Part shown: piece by piece, positions 17,738-25,446 of the stretch
How positions within the stretch are numbered: the stretch's first letter is position 1
Layout: each line of letters opens with the position of its first letter
Source: Coprobacillus cateniformis
GTDB taxonomy: Bacteria; Bacillota_I; Bacilli_A; Erysipelotrichales; Coprobacillaceae
Assembly (NCBI RefSeq): GCF_009767585.1
Contig: NZ_WSNW01000001.1
Span: 558,001 to 622,000 of the forward strand
Direction: 5' to 3'
DNA length: 64,000 nucleotides
Notes under the pieces: model-generated
Seen by the model: only the letters and a program-made list of their open reading frames with translations
What the model was told of the DNA's origin: nothing
The model's database searches: none
Position numbers and translations under genes: made by a program

Positions 17738-17775
17738 ATCTGTTTTCCTAATCGTCTTTTTTCCATAACTATATC

Positions 17776-18192
17776 CTATTTTGTAATCATACCTTTGTAG
17801 TTCATACCATACAATGATGCAAAACGTTTCATTGTATACTCACCAGCTTCTAATTGTTGTAGAGTCGGTGCATATCCCTGAAAGATAAAATACATGTCCT
17901 TTCCTTTTAATAAACTCTCACTCACATGATTATAAAATCTATCTAATAAATTACGAATAGCACCAGACATACTATGCCAGTATAATGGTGAACCAATGAT
18001 TATTGTATCAGCCTGACTCATTTTTAAAACAACTTCATCAAACTGATCATCCTCAAAATTCTGTCCATAACTATAAATCTTATAATCAACAAGATCTAAT
18101 GTCTCATAATCTTTATCTTTTAAAAAACTTTCTGCTAATTTCACTGTATTCCCATTTTTATGAGGACTACCATTAATAAATAAGACACTCAT
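17776..18192 (-). CDS. Flavodoxin-fold NADPH-dependent FMN reductase
   Basis: A short (138 aa) flavodoxin-fold oxidoreductase starting SVLFINGSPHKNGNT (FMN-binding loop) with IIIGSPLYWHSMSG. It lacks the cysteine motif of the copy at 15375. I start at MSVLF, 6 bases after AAGGAG; an upstream ATG six codons earlier lies before that site. It is embedded between aldo/keto reductase genes, so it is likely part of the same operon. Confidence 0.85.
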   Translation of the reverse strand: MSVLFINGSPHKNGNTVKLAESFLKDKDYETLDLVDYKIYSYGQNFEDDQFDEVVLKMSQADTIIIGSPLYWHSMSGAIRNLLDRFYNHVSESLLKGKDMYFIFQGYAPTLQQLEAGEYTMKRFASLYGMNYKGMITK

Positions 18193-18202
18193 TTTTCTCT
18201 CC

Positions 18203-19072
18203 TTAATCATGTATTTTCTTGTTAAGAACCATTCTCACAAAATCAGGTTCAAAATGTTTCGCTCTTGTTCCTGAATAACCCATATCTAATGCAGATATCT
18301 TATTCATTTCTTCTTCATTTAACACAAAATCAAAAACATCAATATTTTCAATCATTCTTTCAATATGGGTTGTTTTAGGAATCACAACAACACCTCTTTG
18401 AATATTCCATCTTAAGAGTACCTGTCCAACTGTTTTCTGATATTTATTAGCAATTGATATTAACATCTCATCCTCAAAAGGATTATATCTGCCACCACCA
18501 AGTGGTGCCCAAGCTTCAGCAATCACTCCATAATAATTCATTGTTTCAAGTGCCTGCTCCTGTGTGAAATAAGGATGCAATTCAACTTGATTGACCATTG
18601 GTTTGATGTCTACAATTTCACAGAAATTTGTTAAGATATTAGGATAAAAATTAGAAACACCAATTGCCTTTAACTTACCTTCACGAAAAGCATCTTCCAT
18701 CGCACGCCACGCTGCAAAATAATCACCTATAGCTTGATGAAGCAAGTATAAATCAAAATATTCCAATCCACTCTTTTGTAATGAATTGTCTATTCCCTGC
18801 TTCGCATCTTCGTAAGTACGCATATCCTGTACCCAAAGTTTAGATGTAATAAATAATTCTTCTCTTGTACAAATACCATCCTTTATTGCCTGTTTGACTG
18901 CTAATCCAACAGCATCTTCATTCATATAAGAAGCTGCTGTATCAATTAAGCGATAACCAGCTTTGATTGCCTGATAAACACTTTCCTGACATTCTTTTTT
19001 ATCTGGTACTTGAAATACCCCTAATCCTAAAATCGGCATTTTTAATTGATGACTTAAAGTCACATATTCCAT
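18203..19072 (-). CDS. Aldo/keto reductase, AKR5-like
   Basis: A 289-aa NADPH-dependent carbonyl reductase. The tetrad is Asp44, Tyr49, Lys78, His112 (LIDTAASYM, SKLW, LLHQ), and VVIPKTT is the C-terminal cofactor motif. It is the third of three tandem paralogues (with 19094 and 19955). Such enzymes reduce small aldehydes and ketones; the substrate cannot be told. An apparent insertion of about four residues before Lys78 separates it from the other two. Confidence 0.92.
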   Translation of the reverse strand: MEYVTLSHQLKMPILGLGVFQVPDKKECQESVYQAIKAGYRLIDTAASYMNEDAVGLAVKQAIKDGICTREELFITSKLWVQDMRTYEDAKQGIDNSLQKSGLEYFDLYLLHQAIGDYFAAWRAMEDAFREGKLKAIGVSNFYPNILTNFCEIVDIKPMVNQVELHPYFTQEQALETMNYYGVIAEAWAPLGGGRYNPFEDEMLISIANKYQKTVGQVLLRWNIQRGVVVIPKTTHIERMIENIDVFDFVLNEEEMNKISALDMGYSGTRAKHFEPDFVRMVLNKKIHD

Positions 19073-19093
19073 AAATATTTTCTCCTTGTTCTT

Positions 19094-19939
19094 TTATCTT
19101 TTTAAACCACAAATCATTTCAACTGTTGCTGGATCATAATGTGAAAAGAATGAACTTGTATCTTTATTCATATCAGAAATAAGCTGCATATCTTCATCAG
19201 TTAATTCAAAATCAAAGATATCAATATTTTCTAACATTCTTTCTTTTCTCACTGTTTTTGCAAGTGGAATTATTCCTCTTTGAACTAACCATCTTAAAAT
19301 CACCTGTCCAACTGATTTATTGTATTTTTGACCAATTCCACTTAATGTTTCATTATTAAAAACACCATTCTTTCCTTCAGCAAAAGGTGCCCATGCTTCT
19401 AATTGTACACCATATTTTTGATTATATTGAAGTGCTTTTTCTTGCTGGTGAAATGGATTCACTTCTACTTGATTCACTGCTGGAATCACTTCTGTATCTA
19501 AACATAAATCAACAAGTCGATCAGGGTAGAAATTAGAAACACCAATAGCTTTGATTTTCCCTTCTTTGTATAAATCAATCAATGCTTTATAGGCACCATG
19601 ATAATTTTTAAAAGGCTGATGTAATAAAACCAAGTCAAGATAATCTAACTGCATTTTCTTTAAAGAATCTTCTACTGATGCCTTCGCATTTTCATAACCA
19701 TAATTTGTAATCCATACTTTTGTTGTAATAAATAATTCTTCTCTAGGCACATTTGTTTTTTGAATTGCTTCTCCGACTGCTTCTTCATTACCATAGGATT
19801 GAGCTGTATCAATTAAACGATAGCCTGACTCAATTGCATCTAAAACAACTCTTACACATTCATCTTTCTCTTTAATCTGGAAAACTCCAAATCCAACAGC
19901 TGGCATCTTGATACCATTATTCAATGTTACATACTCCAT
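19094..19939 (-). CDS. Aldo/keto reductase, AKR5-like
   Basis: A 281-aa paralogue with Asp44, Tyr49, Lys74 and His107 (LIDTAQSYG, TTKVW, LLHQ). It shares the KMPAVGFGVFQI start with its neighbours. Gaps of 15 and 21 bases to the flanking paralogues, each with its own ribosome site, indicate one transcript. Confidence 0.92.
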   Translation of the reverse strand: MEYVTLNNGIKMPAVGFGVFQIKEKDECVRVVLDAIESGYRLIDTAQSYGNEEAVGEAIQKTNVPREELFITTKVWITNYGYENAKASVEDSLKKMQLDYLDLVLLHQPFKNYHGAYKALIDLYKEGKIKAIGVSNFYPDRLVDLCLDTEVIPAVNQVEVNPFHQQEKALQYNQKYGVQLEAWAPFAEGKNGVFNNETLSGIGQKYNKSVGQVILRWLVQRGIIPLAKTVRKERMLENIDIFDFELTDEDMQLISDMNKDTSSFFSHYDPATVEMICGLKR

Positions 19940-19954
19940 TCTCTTATCCTCCTA

Positions 19955-20803
19955 TTAATCATGTATTTTTAATCCCATTAATCTTGTTTCATTGACTGGA
20001 TCTTCAGGATTGTGTGTTGCTTTTCCAGTATCCAATGCTTCCATAGCTTTCATTTCATCATCTGTTAATTCAAAATCAAAGATTTCAATATTACCTTTCA
20101 TTCTTTCTGGATTGGTTGATTTAGGTAATGAAATAACACCTTCCTGATAAATCCATCTTAATATAATCTGTCCAGCATTTTTATGATATTTCTTTGTTAA
20201 AAATATGATTGTATCATTTTCTAGTAAATCTTTATTCCCATGTCCTAATGGATACCAAGCTTCTAATAAAATATTGTTTTCAGCCATGACTTTTCTTAAT
20301 TCTTTTTGTTGAGTAAAGGGATTAAATTCTACTTGATTCACAACTGGCATCATCTTCATTCCATCTTTAAACTTATTCCATAAATTCACAGTGATGTTTG
20401 AAATACCAATAGATTTAATCTTTCCAGCTATTAATGCTTCTTCTAACGCTTTCCAAGCTCCTAAATAGTCTCCATAAGGCTGATGTAATAAATACAAATC
20501 AATATAATCAACATTTAATGCTTTTAAAGAGTTTTCTATTCCTTTCTTCGCATTTTCATAACCATAATCCTGTAACCATAATTTAGATGTAATATAAATG
20601 TCTTTTCTATCAATACCACTCTCTTTAATGGCTTTTCCCACATCACTTTCATTCATATAACCAGCCGCTGTATCAATATGACGATAACCAGCTTTTAATG
20701 CTGCTAATGTTGCTTCATAAGTTGGTCCATTATTAGGAATTTGAAAAACACCAAATCCTACTGCTGGTATCAATTCTCCATTATTCAGTTGAAATGTTTT
20801 CAT
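19955..20803 (-). CDS. Aldo/keto reductase, AKR5-like, first of operon
   Basis: A 282-aa paralogue with Asp44, Tyr49, Lys74 and His107 (HIDTAAGYM, TSKLW, LLHQ). It is promoter-proximal in a run of three tandem reductases, a flavodoxin-fold reductase, a fourth aldo/keto reductase, EFR1 and another FMN reductase. Upstream lies a LysR-type element shared with the promoter at 27089. Confidence 0.92.
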   Translation of the reverse strand: MKTFQLNNGELIPAVGFGVFQIPNNGPTYEATLAALKAGYRHIDTAAGYMNESDVGKAIKESGIDRKDIYITSKLWLQDYGYENAKKGIENSLKALNVDYIDLYLLHQPYGDYLGAWKALEEALIAGKIKSIGISNITVNLWNKFKDGMKMMPVVNQVEFNPFTQQKELRKVMAENNILLEAWYPLGHGNKDLLENDTIIFLTKKYHKNAGQIILRWIYQEGVISLPKSTNPERMKGNIEIFDFELTDDEMKAMEALDTGKATHNPEDPVNETRLMGLKIHD

Positions 20804-20832
20804 AATCTGTTCTCCTTTTTTTCTACACTTTT

Positions 20833-20862
20833 ATTTTATCTTTGTCCTTATGAAAAGTACAA
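20833..20862 (-). promoter_or_regulatory. Promoter of the aldo/keto reductase operon
   Basis: Minus strand TTGTAC, 18 bases, TAAAAT. The same two boxes with the same spacing occur upstream of the phosphatase-MATE operon at 27089-27118. The -35 box lies at the edge of the conserved LysR-type element. Confidence 0.6.
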
Positions 20863-20890
20863 TAACAATACTGCAATCTGCTATAACAAA
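20853..20890. promoter_or_regulatory. LysR-type regulator element, copy 1
   Basis: A 38-base block with about 30 identical positions to 27109-27146, sharing AAAAGTACAATA, AATA, TG and AATCTGCTATAA. In copy 2 the core reads CAATATTAATATTG, a palindrome. It sits directly upstream of the -35 of the reductase operon, the normal place for LysR-type activation. The LysR at 27171 is the likely binder because copy 2 overlaps its own promoter. Confidence 0.65.
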
Positions 20891-20908
20891 AACAGATAGT
20901 CAGATTTT

Positions 20909-21145
20909 CTATCCATAAAATGATATCTTATGGCATACACAAACGAATACTTCATGCTGTTGATTTTGACTATAATTATGCATAAGCTTTGTCAATAAAT
21001 TGATCTGATAGTCGTATAATTCCAATAAAAGAATGACTTGATTTTCATTATCAAATTCTATTGGATGATAGTTATTGACTTTGAGAATATGAAAGATATC
21101 ATCCTTTTGTAACGTTTGACAATTGATTAATACTTTTTGCATCAT
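20909..21145 (-). CDS. Small hypothetical protein overlapping MFS gene end
   Basis: A 78-aa frame (MMQKVLINCQTLQKDD start) with no family I recognise. It begins inside the last 47 bases of the MFS gene in another frame. AGGAGG, formed by MFS codons, stands 5-8 bases before its two ATGs, which supports real translation by coupling. It is charged and mixed in composition with no membrane segment. It could also be chance; confidence is moderate to low. Confidence 0.45.
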   Translation of the reverse strand: MMQKVLINCQTLQKDDIFHILKVNNYHPIEFDNENQVILLLELYDYQINLLTKLMHNYSQNQQHEVFVCVCHKISFYG

Positions 21146-22337
21146 TCACACCTCCTCTCATTCTTTGCTTTTTGAATATTTGAATAGTAACAACCACTCC
21201 CACAATCAAAGCCAAGATCATAAATCCAATTCCATCTACATAAAAGATACCTCTTAAACCTTCTGTCCATGATAATTTTTGAATCAGCATACTGCCATAA
21301 GGTGCAAAAGCACTTCCCAAATTATAAGCTACCAAGAGTAGTGAAGTTGCTAGTGTAGGATTTTTTAAATGTGAGCTATTCACAATATGCGTTAGAGTTG
21401 GCATCATAACCCTAAATCCAAATCCGACCAAAAATCCTCCTAATACACTCATCCAAACTGTATGAGATAAACCAATTATTATCATCGCTATCGCTGTGAT
21501 GATAAATCCTACTGATAAAATATAATTTTTTAAAATCTTATAGAGTTTTCCAAACAAGAATCCTGAGATCATTGATCCTAAACTCAGCAACATAATGACC
21601 ATACTTGCATCACTTGCATATCCATACCCTTCTTCTACCATTAAACTAGAAACTTTAATTCCCATTGTCATATTAAGAGTTGCACCTATTACTATTAAAA
21701 TCATAAAAACAAAAACTTTTGAAAAACGACCATATTGATGAGTGGTATCTTTTTGAACATTGCTTTCAAATTTCTGCAAGATATCTTTTGTTTCTACCTG
21801 TGGTATGACCTTTAAAAAGAAGAAAAAGACAGGAATAGCTATAGCATAAGCAAGAAAAGGTGCTTGCCAATTCACATTCATGAATCGACCCGCAATGTAT
21901 GTAATCATCATACCTCCTAAACCACCTAACGCTTCATGATACCCAATAAGAGTTGTTCTTTCATCACCATCATAGAAATAGCTGATTAATGTAATAAGCA
22001 ACGAATTAAATAATCCAATACCGAATCCTAAACATGCCCTCGATAGAAGCACGATATAAAAATGATTCACAAACACAGGAACAATTCCTGATACAGCAAC
22101 AATACCAATCCCCAACATAATTGTCTGCTTATATCCGAACTTTTTCGCAATTATCCCACTTGTCAAAACAGATATCATTAAAAACAATGATGGAACTGTT
22201 GTAATCATTTCGACCAATGAAAGTGATATATCAGAAAACGCCTCTTTCATCATTGGAATATTAGCATTGATTGCCGGTGCAATTGTAACCAGCATTGACA
22301 CTGATAACAATGCCATTTTTAATAATTTATTTTTCAT
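21099..22337 (-). CDS. MFS transporter
   Basis: A 412-aa major facilitator with about 12 transmembrane helices. The GIIAKKFGYKQTIMLG loop between helices 2 and 3 is the MFS signature A region, and a charged central loop (about 185-205) separates the halves. Substrate unknown. It lies downstream of a LysR gene with a strong hairpin between them. AGGAGG precedes the ATG. Confidence 0.88.
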   Translation of the reverse strand: MKNKLLKMALLSVSMLVTIAPAINANIPMMKEAFSDISLSLVEMITTVPSLFLMISVLTSGIIAKKFGYKQTIMLGIGIVAVSGIVPVFVNHFYIVLLSRACLGFGIGLFNSLLITLISYFYDGDERTTLIGYHEALGGLGGMMITYIAGRFMNVNWQAPFLAYAIAIPVFFFFLKVIPQVETKDILQKFESNVQKDTTHQYGRFSKVFVFMILIVIGATLNMTMGIKVSSLMVEEGYGYASDASMVIMLLSLGSMISGFLFGKLYKILKNYILSVGFIITAIAMIIIGLSHTVWMSVLGGFLVGFGFRVMMPTLTHIVNSSHLKNPTLATSLLLVAYNLGSAFAPYGSMLIQKLSWTEGLRGIFYVDGIGFMILALIVGVVVTIQIFKKQRMRGGVNDAKSINQLSNVTKG

Positions 22338-22366
22338 TTGTATTCCTCCTTACATCTACAGTATAT

Positions 22367-22401
22367 AAAAAACAGAGAATTTTGAGAATTCTCTGTTTTT
22401 T
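22367..22401. terminator. Strong hairpin between LysR and MFS genes
   Basis: AAAAAACAGAGAATT/AATTCTCTGTTTTTT with a 5-base loop, A-run on one side and T-run on the other, so it can terminate on either strand. On the minus strand it ends the LysR gene; only about 29 bases remain before the MFS start, so the MFS promoter would have to overlap this hairpin (a TATACT box follows it). Confidence 0.85.
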
Positions 22402-22430
22402 CATAGGTATGAACCTTTAGGTTATAACTC

Positions 22431-23306
22431 TCATTGTTCAATAGCATCTATAAACAATTGAACTTCATGACTCGGATGAGGTGAATACATAATACCAAAA
22501 GGAATCACATAATCCCACTCAATAGGAATGATTTTTAACATAGGATGGATATTTTTCCATTCTGGCATTGCCAACATGAGCTTACTTTCATTCACACAAC
22601 GATTAAAGACGTCCATATTAAAAAAGGATATATCTTCTATTTGAATGGCAGAATGGTTTTTAAGCAAATCTGCTCTGATGATATCAAAATCATCAAAATA
22701 ATGATGCTGTAGTAAAAATATTGTTTCATGATATAAATCTTTCATTGTTAATTTTTCTTTATAAGCTAAAGGGTGATTTCTAGGGACAGCACAACATACT
22801 GGAGTATGATAGAGAAGCATAGCAGCACATCTTCTTTCTTCTAATAAATTTGAACTGTAAATACCTGCCACCATATCAATATTCACTCCAAAGTTTTTCA
22901 TGATTTCTCTTGCATTATCTGGTGTATTTTCAAAAGAAATTAATTCAAATTTTAACTGTGGATATATTTTTTGAACTTTATCCCATAATGAGATGAGATA
23001 TTCAACAGGTGTTGTAAAAGAAACACCAATTCTTAAAGTTTTTTGGGGATTAAAGTGCTTTGCTCTTGCAATTGCATCTTTAGAATATTGAATGATATAC
23101 AAGGCATCGTGATAGAGTGACTGACCAGCTGGTGTTAATTGAAGTCCTCTATGTGTCCGTTCAAACAAATGCAAACCTAAGTTTGATTCTAGTAAATTCA
23201 TTTGTTTCATCACTGCATTGGGTGATACATAAAGTTTCTCTGATGCTTTATTAAAACTACCAGCATCTGCAACTGCAATAAATGTATCTAGTTGTGGATT
23301 ATACAT
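22431..23306 (-). CDS. LysR-family transcriptional regulator
   Basis: A 291-aa LysR: N-terminal winged HTH (1-60, FIAVADAGSFNKASEKLYVSP and LGLHLFERTHRGLQLT) and a periplasmic-binding-protein-like effector domain. I start at MYNPQLDTF, with GGAAGGAG 9-10 bases before; upstream ATGs lack a site. It is followed by the MFS gene, which it may control. Effector unknown. Confidence 0.9.
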   Translation of the reverse strand: MYNPQLDTFIAVADAGSFNKASEKLYVSPNAVMKQMNLLESNLGLHLFERTHRGLQLTPAGQSLYHDALYIIQYSKDAIARAKHFNPQKTLRIGVSFTTPVEYLISLWDKVQKIYPQLKFELISFENTPDNAREIMKNFGVNIDMVAGIYSSNLLEERRCAAMLLYHTPVCCAVPRNHPLAYKEKLTMKDLYHETIFLLQHHYFDDFDIIRADLLKNHSAIQIEDISFFNMDVFNRCVNESKLMLAMPEWKNIHPMLKIIPIEWDYVIPFGIMYSPHPSHEVQLFIDAIEQ

Positions 23307-23324
23307 ACTGACATGCTCCTTCCT

Positions 23325-23363
23325 AAATAAAAACAACTCCATATGAATATTCATCATATGGAG
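23325..23363 (-). terminator. Hairpin after MATE gene and before LysR
   Basis: CTCCATATGA/TCATATGGAG perfect 10-bp stem with a 7-base loop, followed on the minus strand by TTGTTTTTATTT. It reads as the terminator of the MATE operon. It is close to the LysR start, so it could also be an autoregulatory site. Confidence 0.65.
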
Positions 23364-23383
23364 AACTCAAAAATATAATGAAA

Positions 23384-23725
23384 TTACTCAGTTTTGACTC
23401 CCTTGATATATGGATTATGATAATATGAATACACAAGCTGTATGCACATAATACACCAGATAGCTGGTTCACAGAATATAACTGCCATATACTGAAATTG
23501 AGGAATGAATACAAAAACAAAGATAATCTTTCCAATGAACTCAATTACACTTGATATAAGTGGTAATAATTTTTGTCCAATTCCTTGAAGGGCATAACGT
23601 GTTTGCATCAAAATTCCTAACACAGCATAAAATGGTCCCACAATTTGCAAATATAATGTTCCATTATCTAAAACAATAGCTTCACTTGATCCAGAAATGA
23701 GTTGTACTAACGAACTACCAAAAAG
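23384..23725 (-). pseudogene. MATE transporter, 3' part (split by IS110)
   Basis: C-terminal 113 codons of the MATE protein, beginning FGSSLVQLISG and ending at the natural stop. It is the continuation of 25447-26477: with one CT kept, 1031 + 340 coding bases give exactly 457 codons including stop, in frame. In the present state it lacks start and ribosome site. Confidence 0.88.
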
Positions 23726-23726
23726 T

Positions 23727-23744
23727 CATTCGGTAAAATGTCAA
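23727..23744 (-). promoter_or_regulatory. Right-end half of junction promoter and donor sequence
   Basis: Minus strand TTGACA (23739-23744) followed by TTTTACCGAATGA and the CT core. When the right end is joined to the left end in a circle, this -35 lies exactly 17 bases from TATAAT of the left end. TTACCGAATG here recurs inside the predicted bridge RNA. Confidence 0.75.
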
Positions 23745-23758
23745 GAAAATAAATAAAA

Positions 23759-23797
23759 TCTTTTTTAGATAAATCAAAAACCATCATCTAAAAAAGA
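23759..23797 (-). terminator. Terminator-like hairpin after IS110 transposase
   Basis: TCTTTTTTAGAT/ATCTAAAAAAGA perfect 12-bp stem with a 15-base loop within the element's right end, about 44 bases after the transposase stop. Confidence 0.6.
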
Positions 23798-23840
23798 GTA
23801 CACTAAAAAGAAGTATGAAAAAATTTATGAAATTGACAAA

Positions 23841-25112
23841 TTACTCAATGACTGTGTCATGAGACACAGAAACGTATAATTTACTGTCACGTAGCAAGAC
23901 ATAAATTAAACGAACTAGTTTTCTTGATGTAAGGACGAGTGCTCTACGATGCTTGTGTGTAGAGGCTTCGTTATACTTCTTACGATAAAAAGAAGTCGTA
24001 TAATCAAAGCCATGCATCACTGACATCTGTGTGGATTGAGTTATGTAATATTTTAAATATTTATTACATGAATTCGCTGAATGTTTTTCATCAGCAATAA
24101 AATTGCCCGAGTCATTCTTCTTCCAATGGAAACCGGCATATTTAGCCAATGAAGCATCACTTTTGAAATAGGAAATATCACCAATTTCAGAAAGTATACC
24201 TGCTGCAAAGACAGGTCCGATACCTGTTATAGACATCAGAGATTGATATCCGTTAGGATAAAGACCTTTCATTTCCTTCTCAATGGCCTTATCAACCATC
24301 TTGATTTGAGATTCAATGCATTGAATCAGGTTGATAGAAGCAGTAATTGAGATAGTTATAGGGTCATATGCAGTTTTATCAAGTCTATAGGAAGAACGAA
24401 TCGCTTTATCAAAAAGAGAAGCAATTTTACCATAATCATCACATCTGTTTTGAGAAGCAGATTTGAAATATTCAATGATTTCATCCAAAGGTTTTTCAGC
24501 CAAATCAAAAGGGGAAGCATAATCAGTTAAAAATTTCGTGTTGGAAGCAGAAAAATTATCACTGAAAGGCAAATCCTTATGAGGAAGGGTCATAAGACCA
24601 GAAACCTTTAAATAGATATTGTTGAGAACGTAATTCTTTTCTCTAATAAGCTGCTCAGCTAAATGATAACGTTCACGAGTGAGACGTTTAAGAGCGATAT
24701 GTTGAGCAGCTTTAAAGGGACGAAGCTTTTTACAGCGACCAACACGAGCAAAATCTGCAATCAAAAAAGCATCACCCAGATCAGTTTTTTCCATTTCAAT
24801 ATAAGACTTCTTATAATTGGCAATGGATTTGGCATTAACAGAATATATGATGACAGAAGTGCCGACAATCGAAAGCTGAGATGAAAGATAAGCACAAATA
24901 TGATAGTCATATATAGAAGTTGATTCAGTAACGATGATGATGGAATCGAACTTTTCTTTATCAACAAAAGCCAAGACAGATGTAATGAGAAGATCACATC
25001 CATCAGGGTTATTTGGAAAAGAGAGATTAAAGAAAACATCCTGATTAAAGTTAACAGCACAGACTTGATTATTTTTGGTTGAAACATCAATACCTACAAA
25101 GAGAGTGTTCAT
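23841..25112 (-). CDS. tnp: IS110-family transposase (bridge-RNA recombinase type)
   Basis: A 423-aa IS110 recombinase. The N-terminal RuvC-like DEDD domain shows Asp9 (FVGIDVST), Glu63 (IVTEST), Asp111 and Asp114 (EKTDLGDA). The C-terminal Transposase_20 domain (about 280-400) has MSITGIGPVFAAGILSEIG and the region KHSANSCNKYLKYYI, where the family's catalytic serine is expected. I start at MNTLFVG with GGTGGTGA upstream; the longer frame would run into the RNA region. The gene looks intact, so the element may be active. Confidence 0.93.
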   Translation of the reverse strand: MNTLFVGIDVSTKNNQVCAVNFNQDVFFNLSFPNNPDGCDLLITSVLAFVDKEKFDSIIIVTESTSIYDYHICAYLSSQLSIVGTSVIIYSVNAKSIANYKKSYIEMEKTDLGDAFLIADFARVGRCKKLRPFKAAQHIALKRLTRERYHLAEQLIREKNYVLNNIYLKVSGLMTLPHKDLPFSDNFSASNTKFLTDYASPFDLAEKPLDEIIEYFKSASQNRCDDYGKIASLFDKAIRSSYRLDKTAYDPITISITASINLIQCIESQIKMVDKAIEKEMKGLYPNGYQSLMSITGIGPVFAAGILSEIGDISYFKSDASLAKYAGFHWKKNDSGNFIADEKHSANSCNKYLKYYITQSTQMSVMHGFDYTTSFYRKKYNEASTHKHRRALVLTSRKLVRLIYVLLRDSKLYVSVSHDTVIE

Positions 25113-25209
25113 GGGATCACCACCTTTCAAAAAAGATAAAACTAGAAACAAAATATTGGAAAGACCTCCGTTCTTTAGACATGATGCGACCTCGCCATAA
25201 GAATAGAAC

Positions 25210-25433
25210 AATACAGATCAAAGGCTACGTATCACAAAAGTATTGAACAAACAACATTCGGTAAGCAGAGACATTCTAAAGTTGAGAAACAGACTTTCTA
25301 TAGAAGATATCATGAAGATACTTCAAGGAGAATTAGAATAAATTCCAATAATAGAGTGACTAGTAACTCTATTATAACTTAGGAAAATCCAATATTGAAA
25401 TAAACTTGTAAAGATGACTAGTCATCTTTACAA
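25210..25433 (-). ncRNA. Predicted IS110 bridge RNA
   Basis: Lies in the 5' non-coding end, just after the junction promoter. In 5'-3' order on the minus strand: a perfect 28-base palindrome (25406-25433); a second hairpin with 10-bp arms (25348-25375); a target loop closed by ATTCTAA/TTAGAAT (25333-25339 and 25273-25279) with ATTCTCCT (25326-25333) equal to the left target including core CT, an inner stem-loop (25303-25324), then TAGAAAG (25294-25300) able to pair with CTTTTTG of the right target with two wobbles; then TTACCGAATG (25255-25264) equal to the element's right end, and ATACG next to TAG (25225-25232) complementary to the left end. The order target loop then donor loop matches IS621. 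Ends are approximate. Confidence 0.75.
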
Positions 25434-25438
25434 AATAT

Positions 25439-25446
25439 ATTATACG
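25439..25446 (-). promoter_or_regulatory. Left-end half of junction promoter
   Basis: The left end reads CGTATAAT on the minus strand right after the CT core, supplying the -10 TATAAT of the junction promoter. In the integrated state the bases upstream come from the MATE gene and no TTGACA stands at the right distance, so expression should rise on circularisation. Confidence 0.75.

Larger units (their letters stand above)
23726..25446 (-). mobile_element. IS110-family insertion sequence
   Basis: A 1721-bp element in a MATE gene, flanked on each side by the dinucleotide CT (minus strand, 25447-25448 and 23724-23725). It has no terminal inverted repeats and no longer target duplication, as expected for IS110. 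The long non-coding end (about 330 bases) precedes the transposase and the short one (115 bases) follows it, which fits the IS110 group rather than IS1111. Boundaries rest on exact restoration of the MATE reading frame and on the promoter formed when the ends are joined. Confidence 0.88.

Noticed and set aside
24761..25090. A 109-aa frame inside the IS110 transposase
   Set aside because: Alternative frame of a recognisable transposase; hydrophobic low-complexity translation, no ribosome site.
25406..25433. 28-bp perfect palindrome as an att site, terminator or IS terminal repeat
   Set aside because: It has no partner at the other end and no T-run; it begins where the junction promoter would start transcription, so it is better read as the first hairpin of the bridge RNA.
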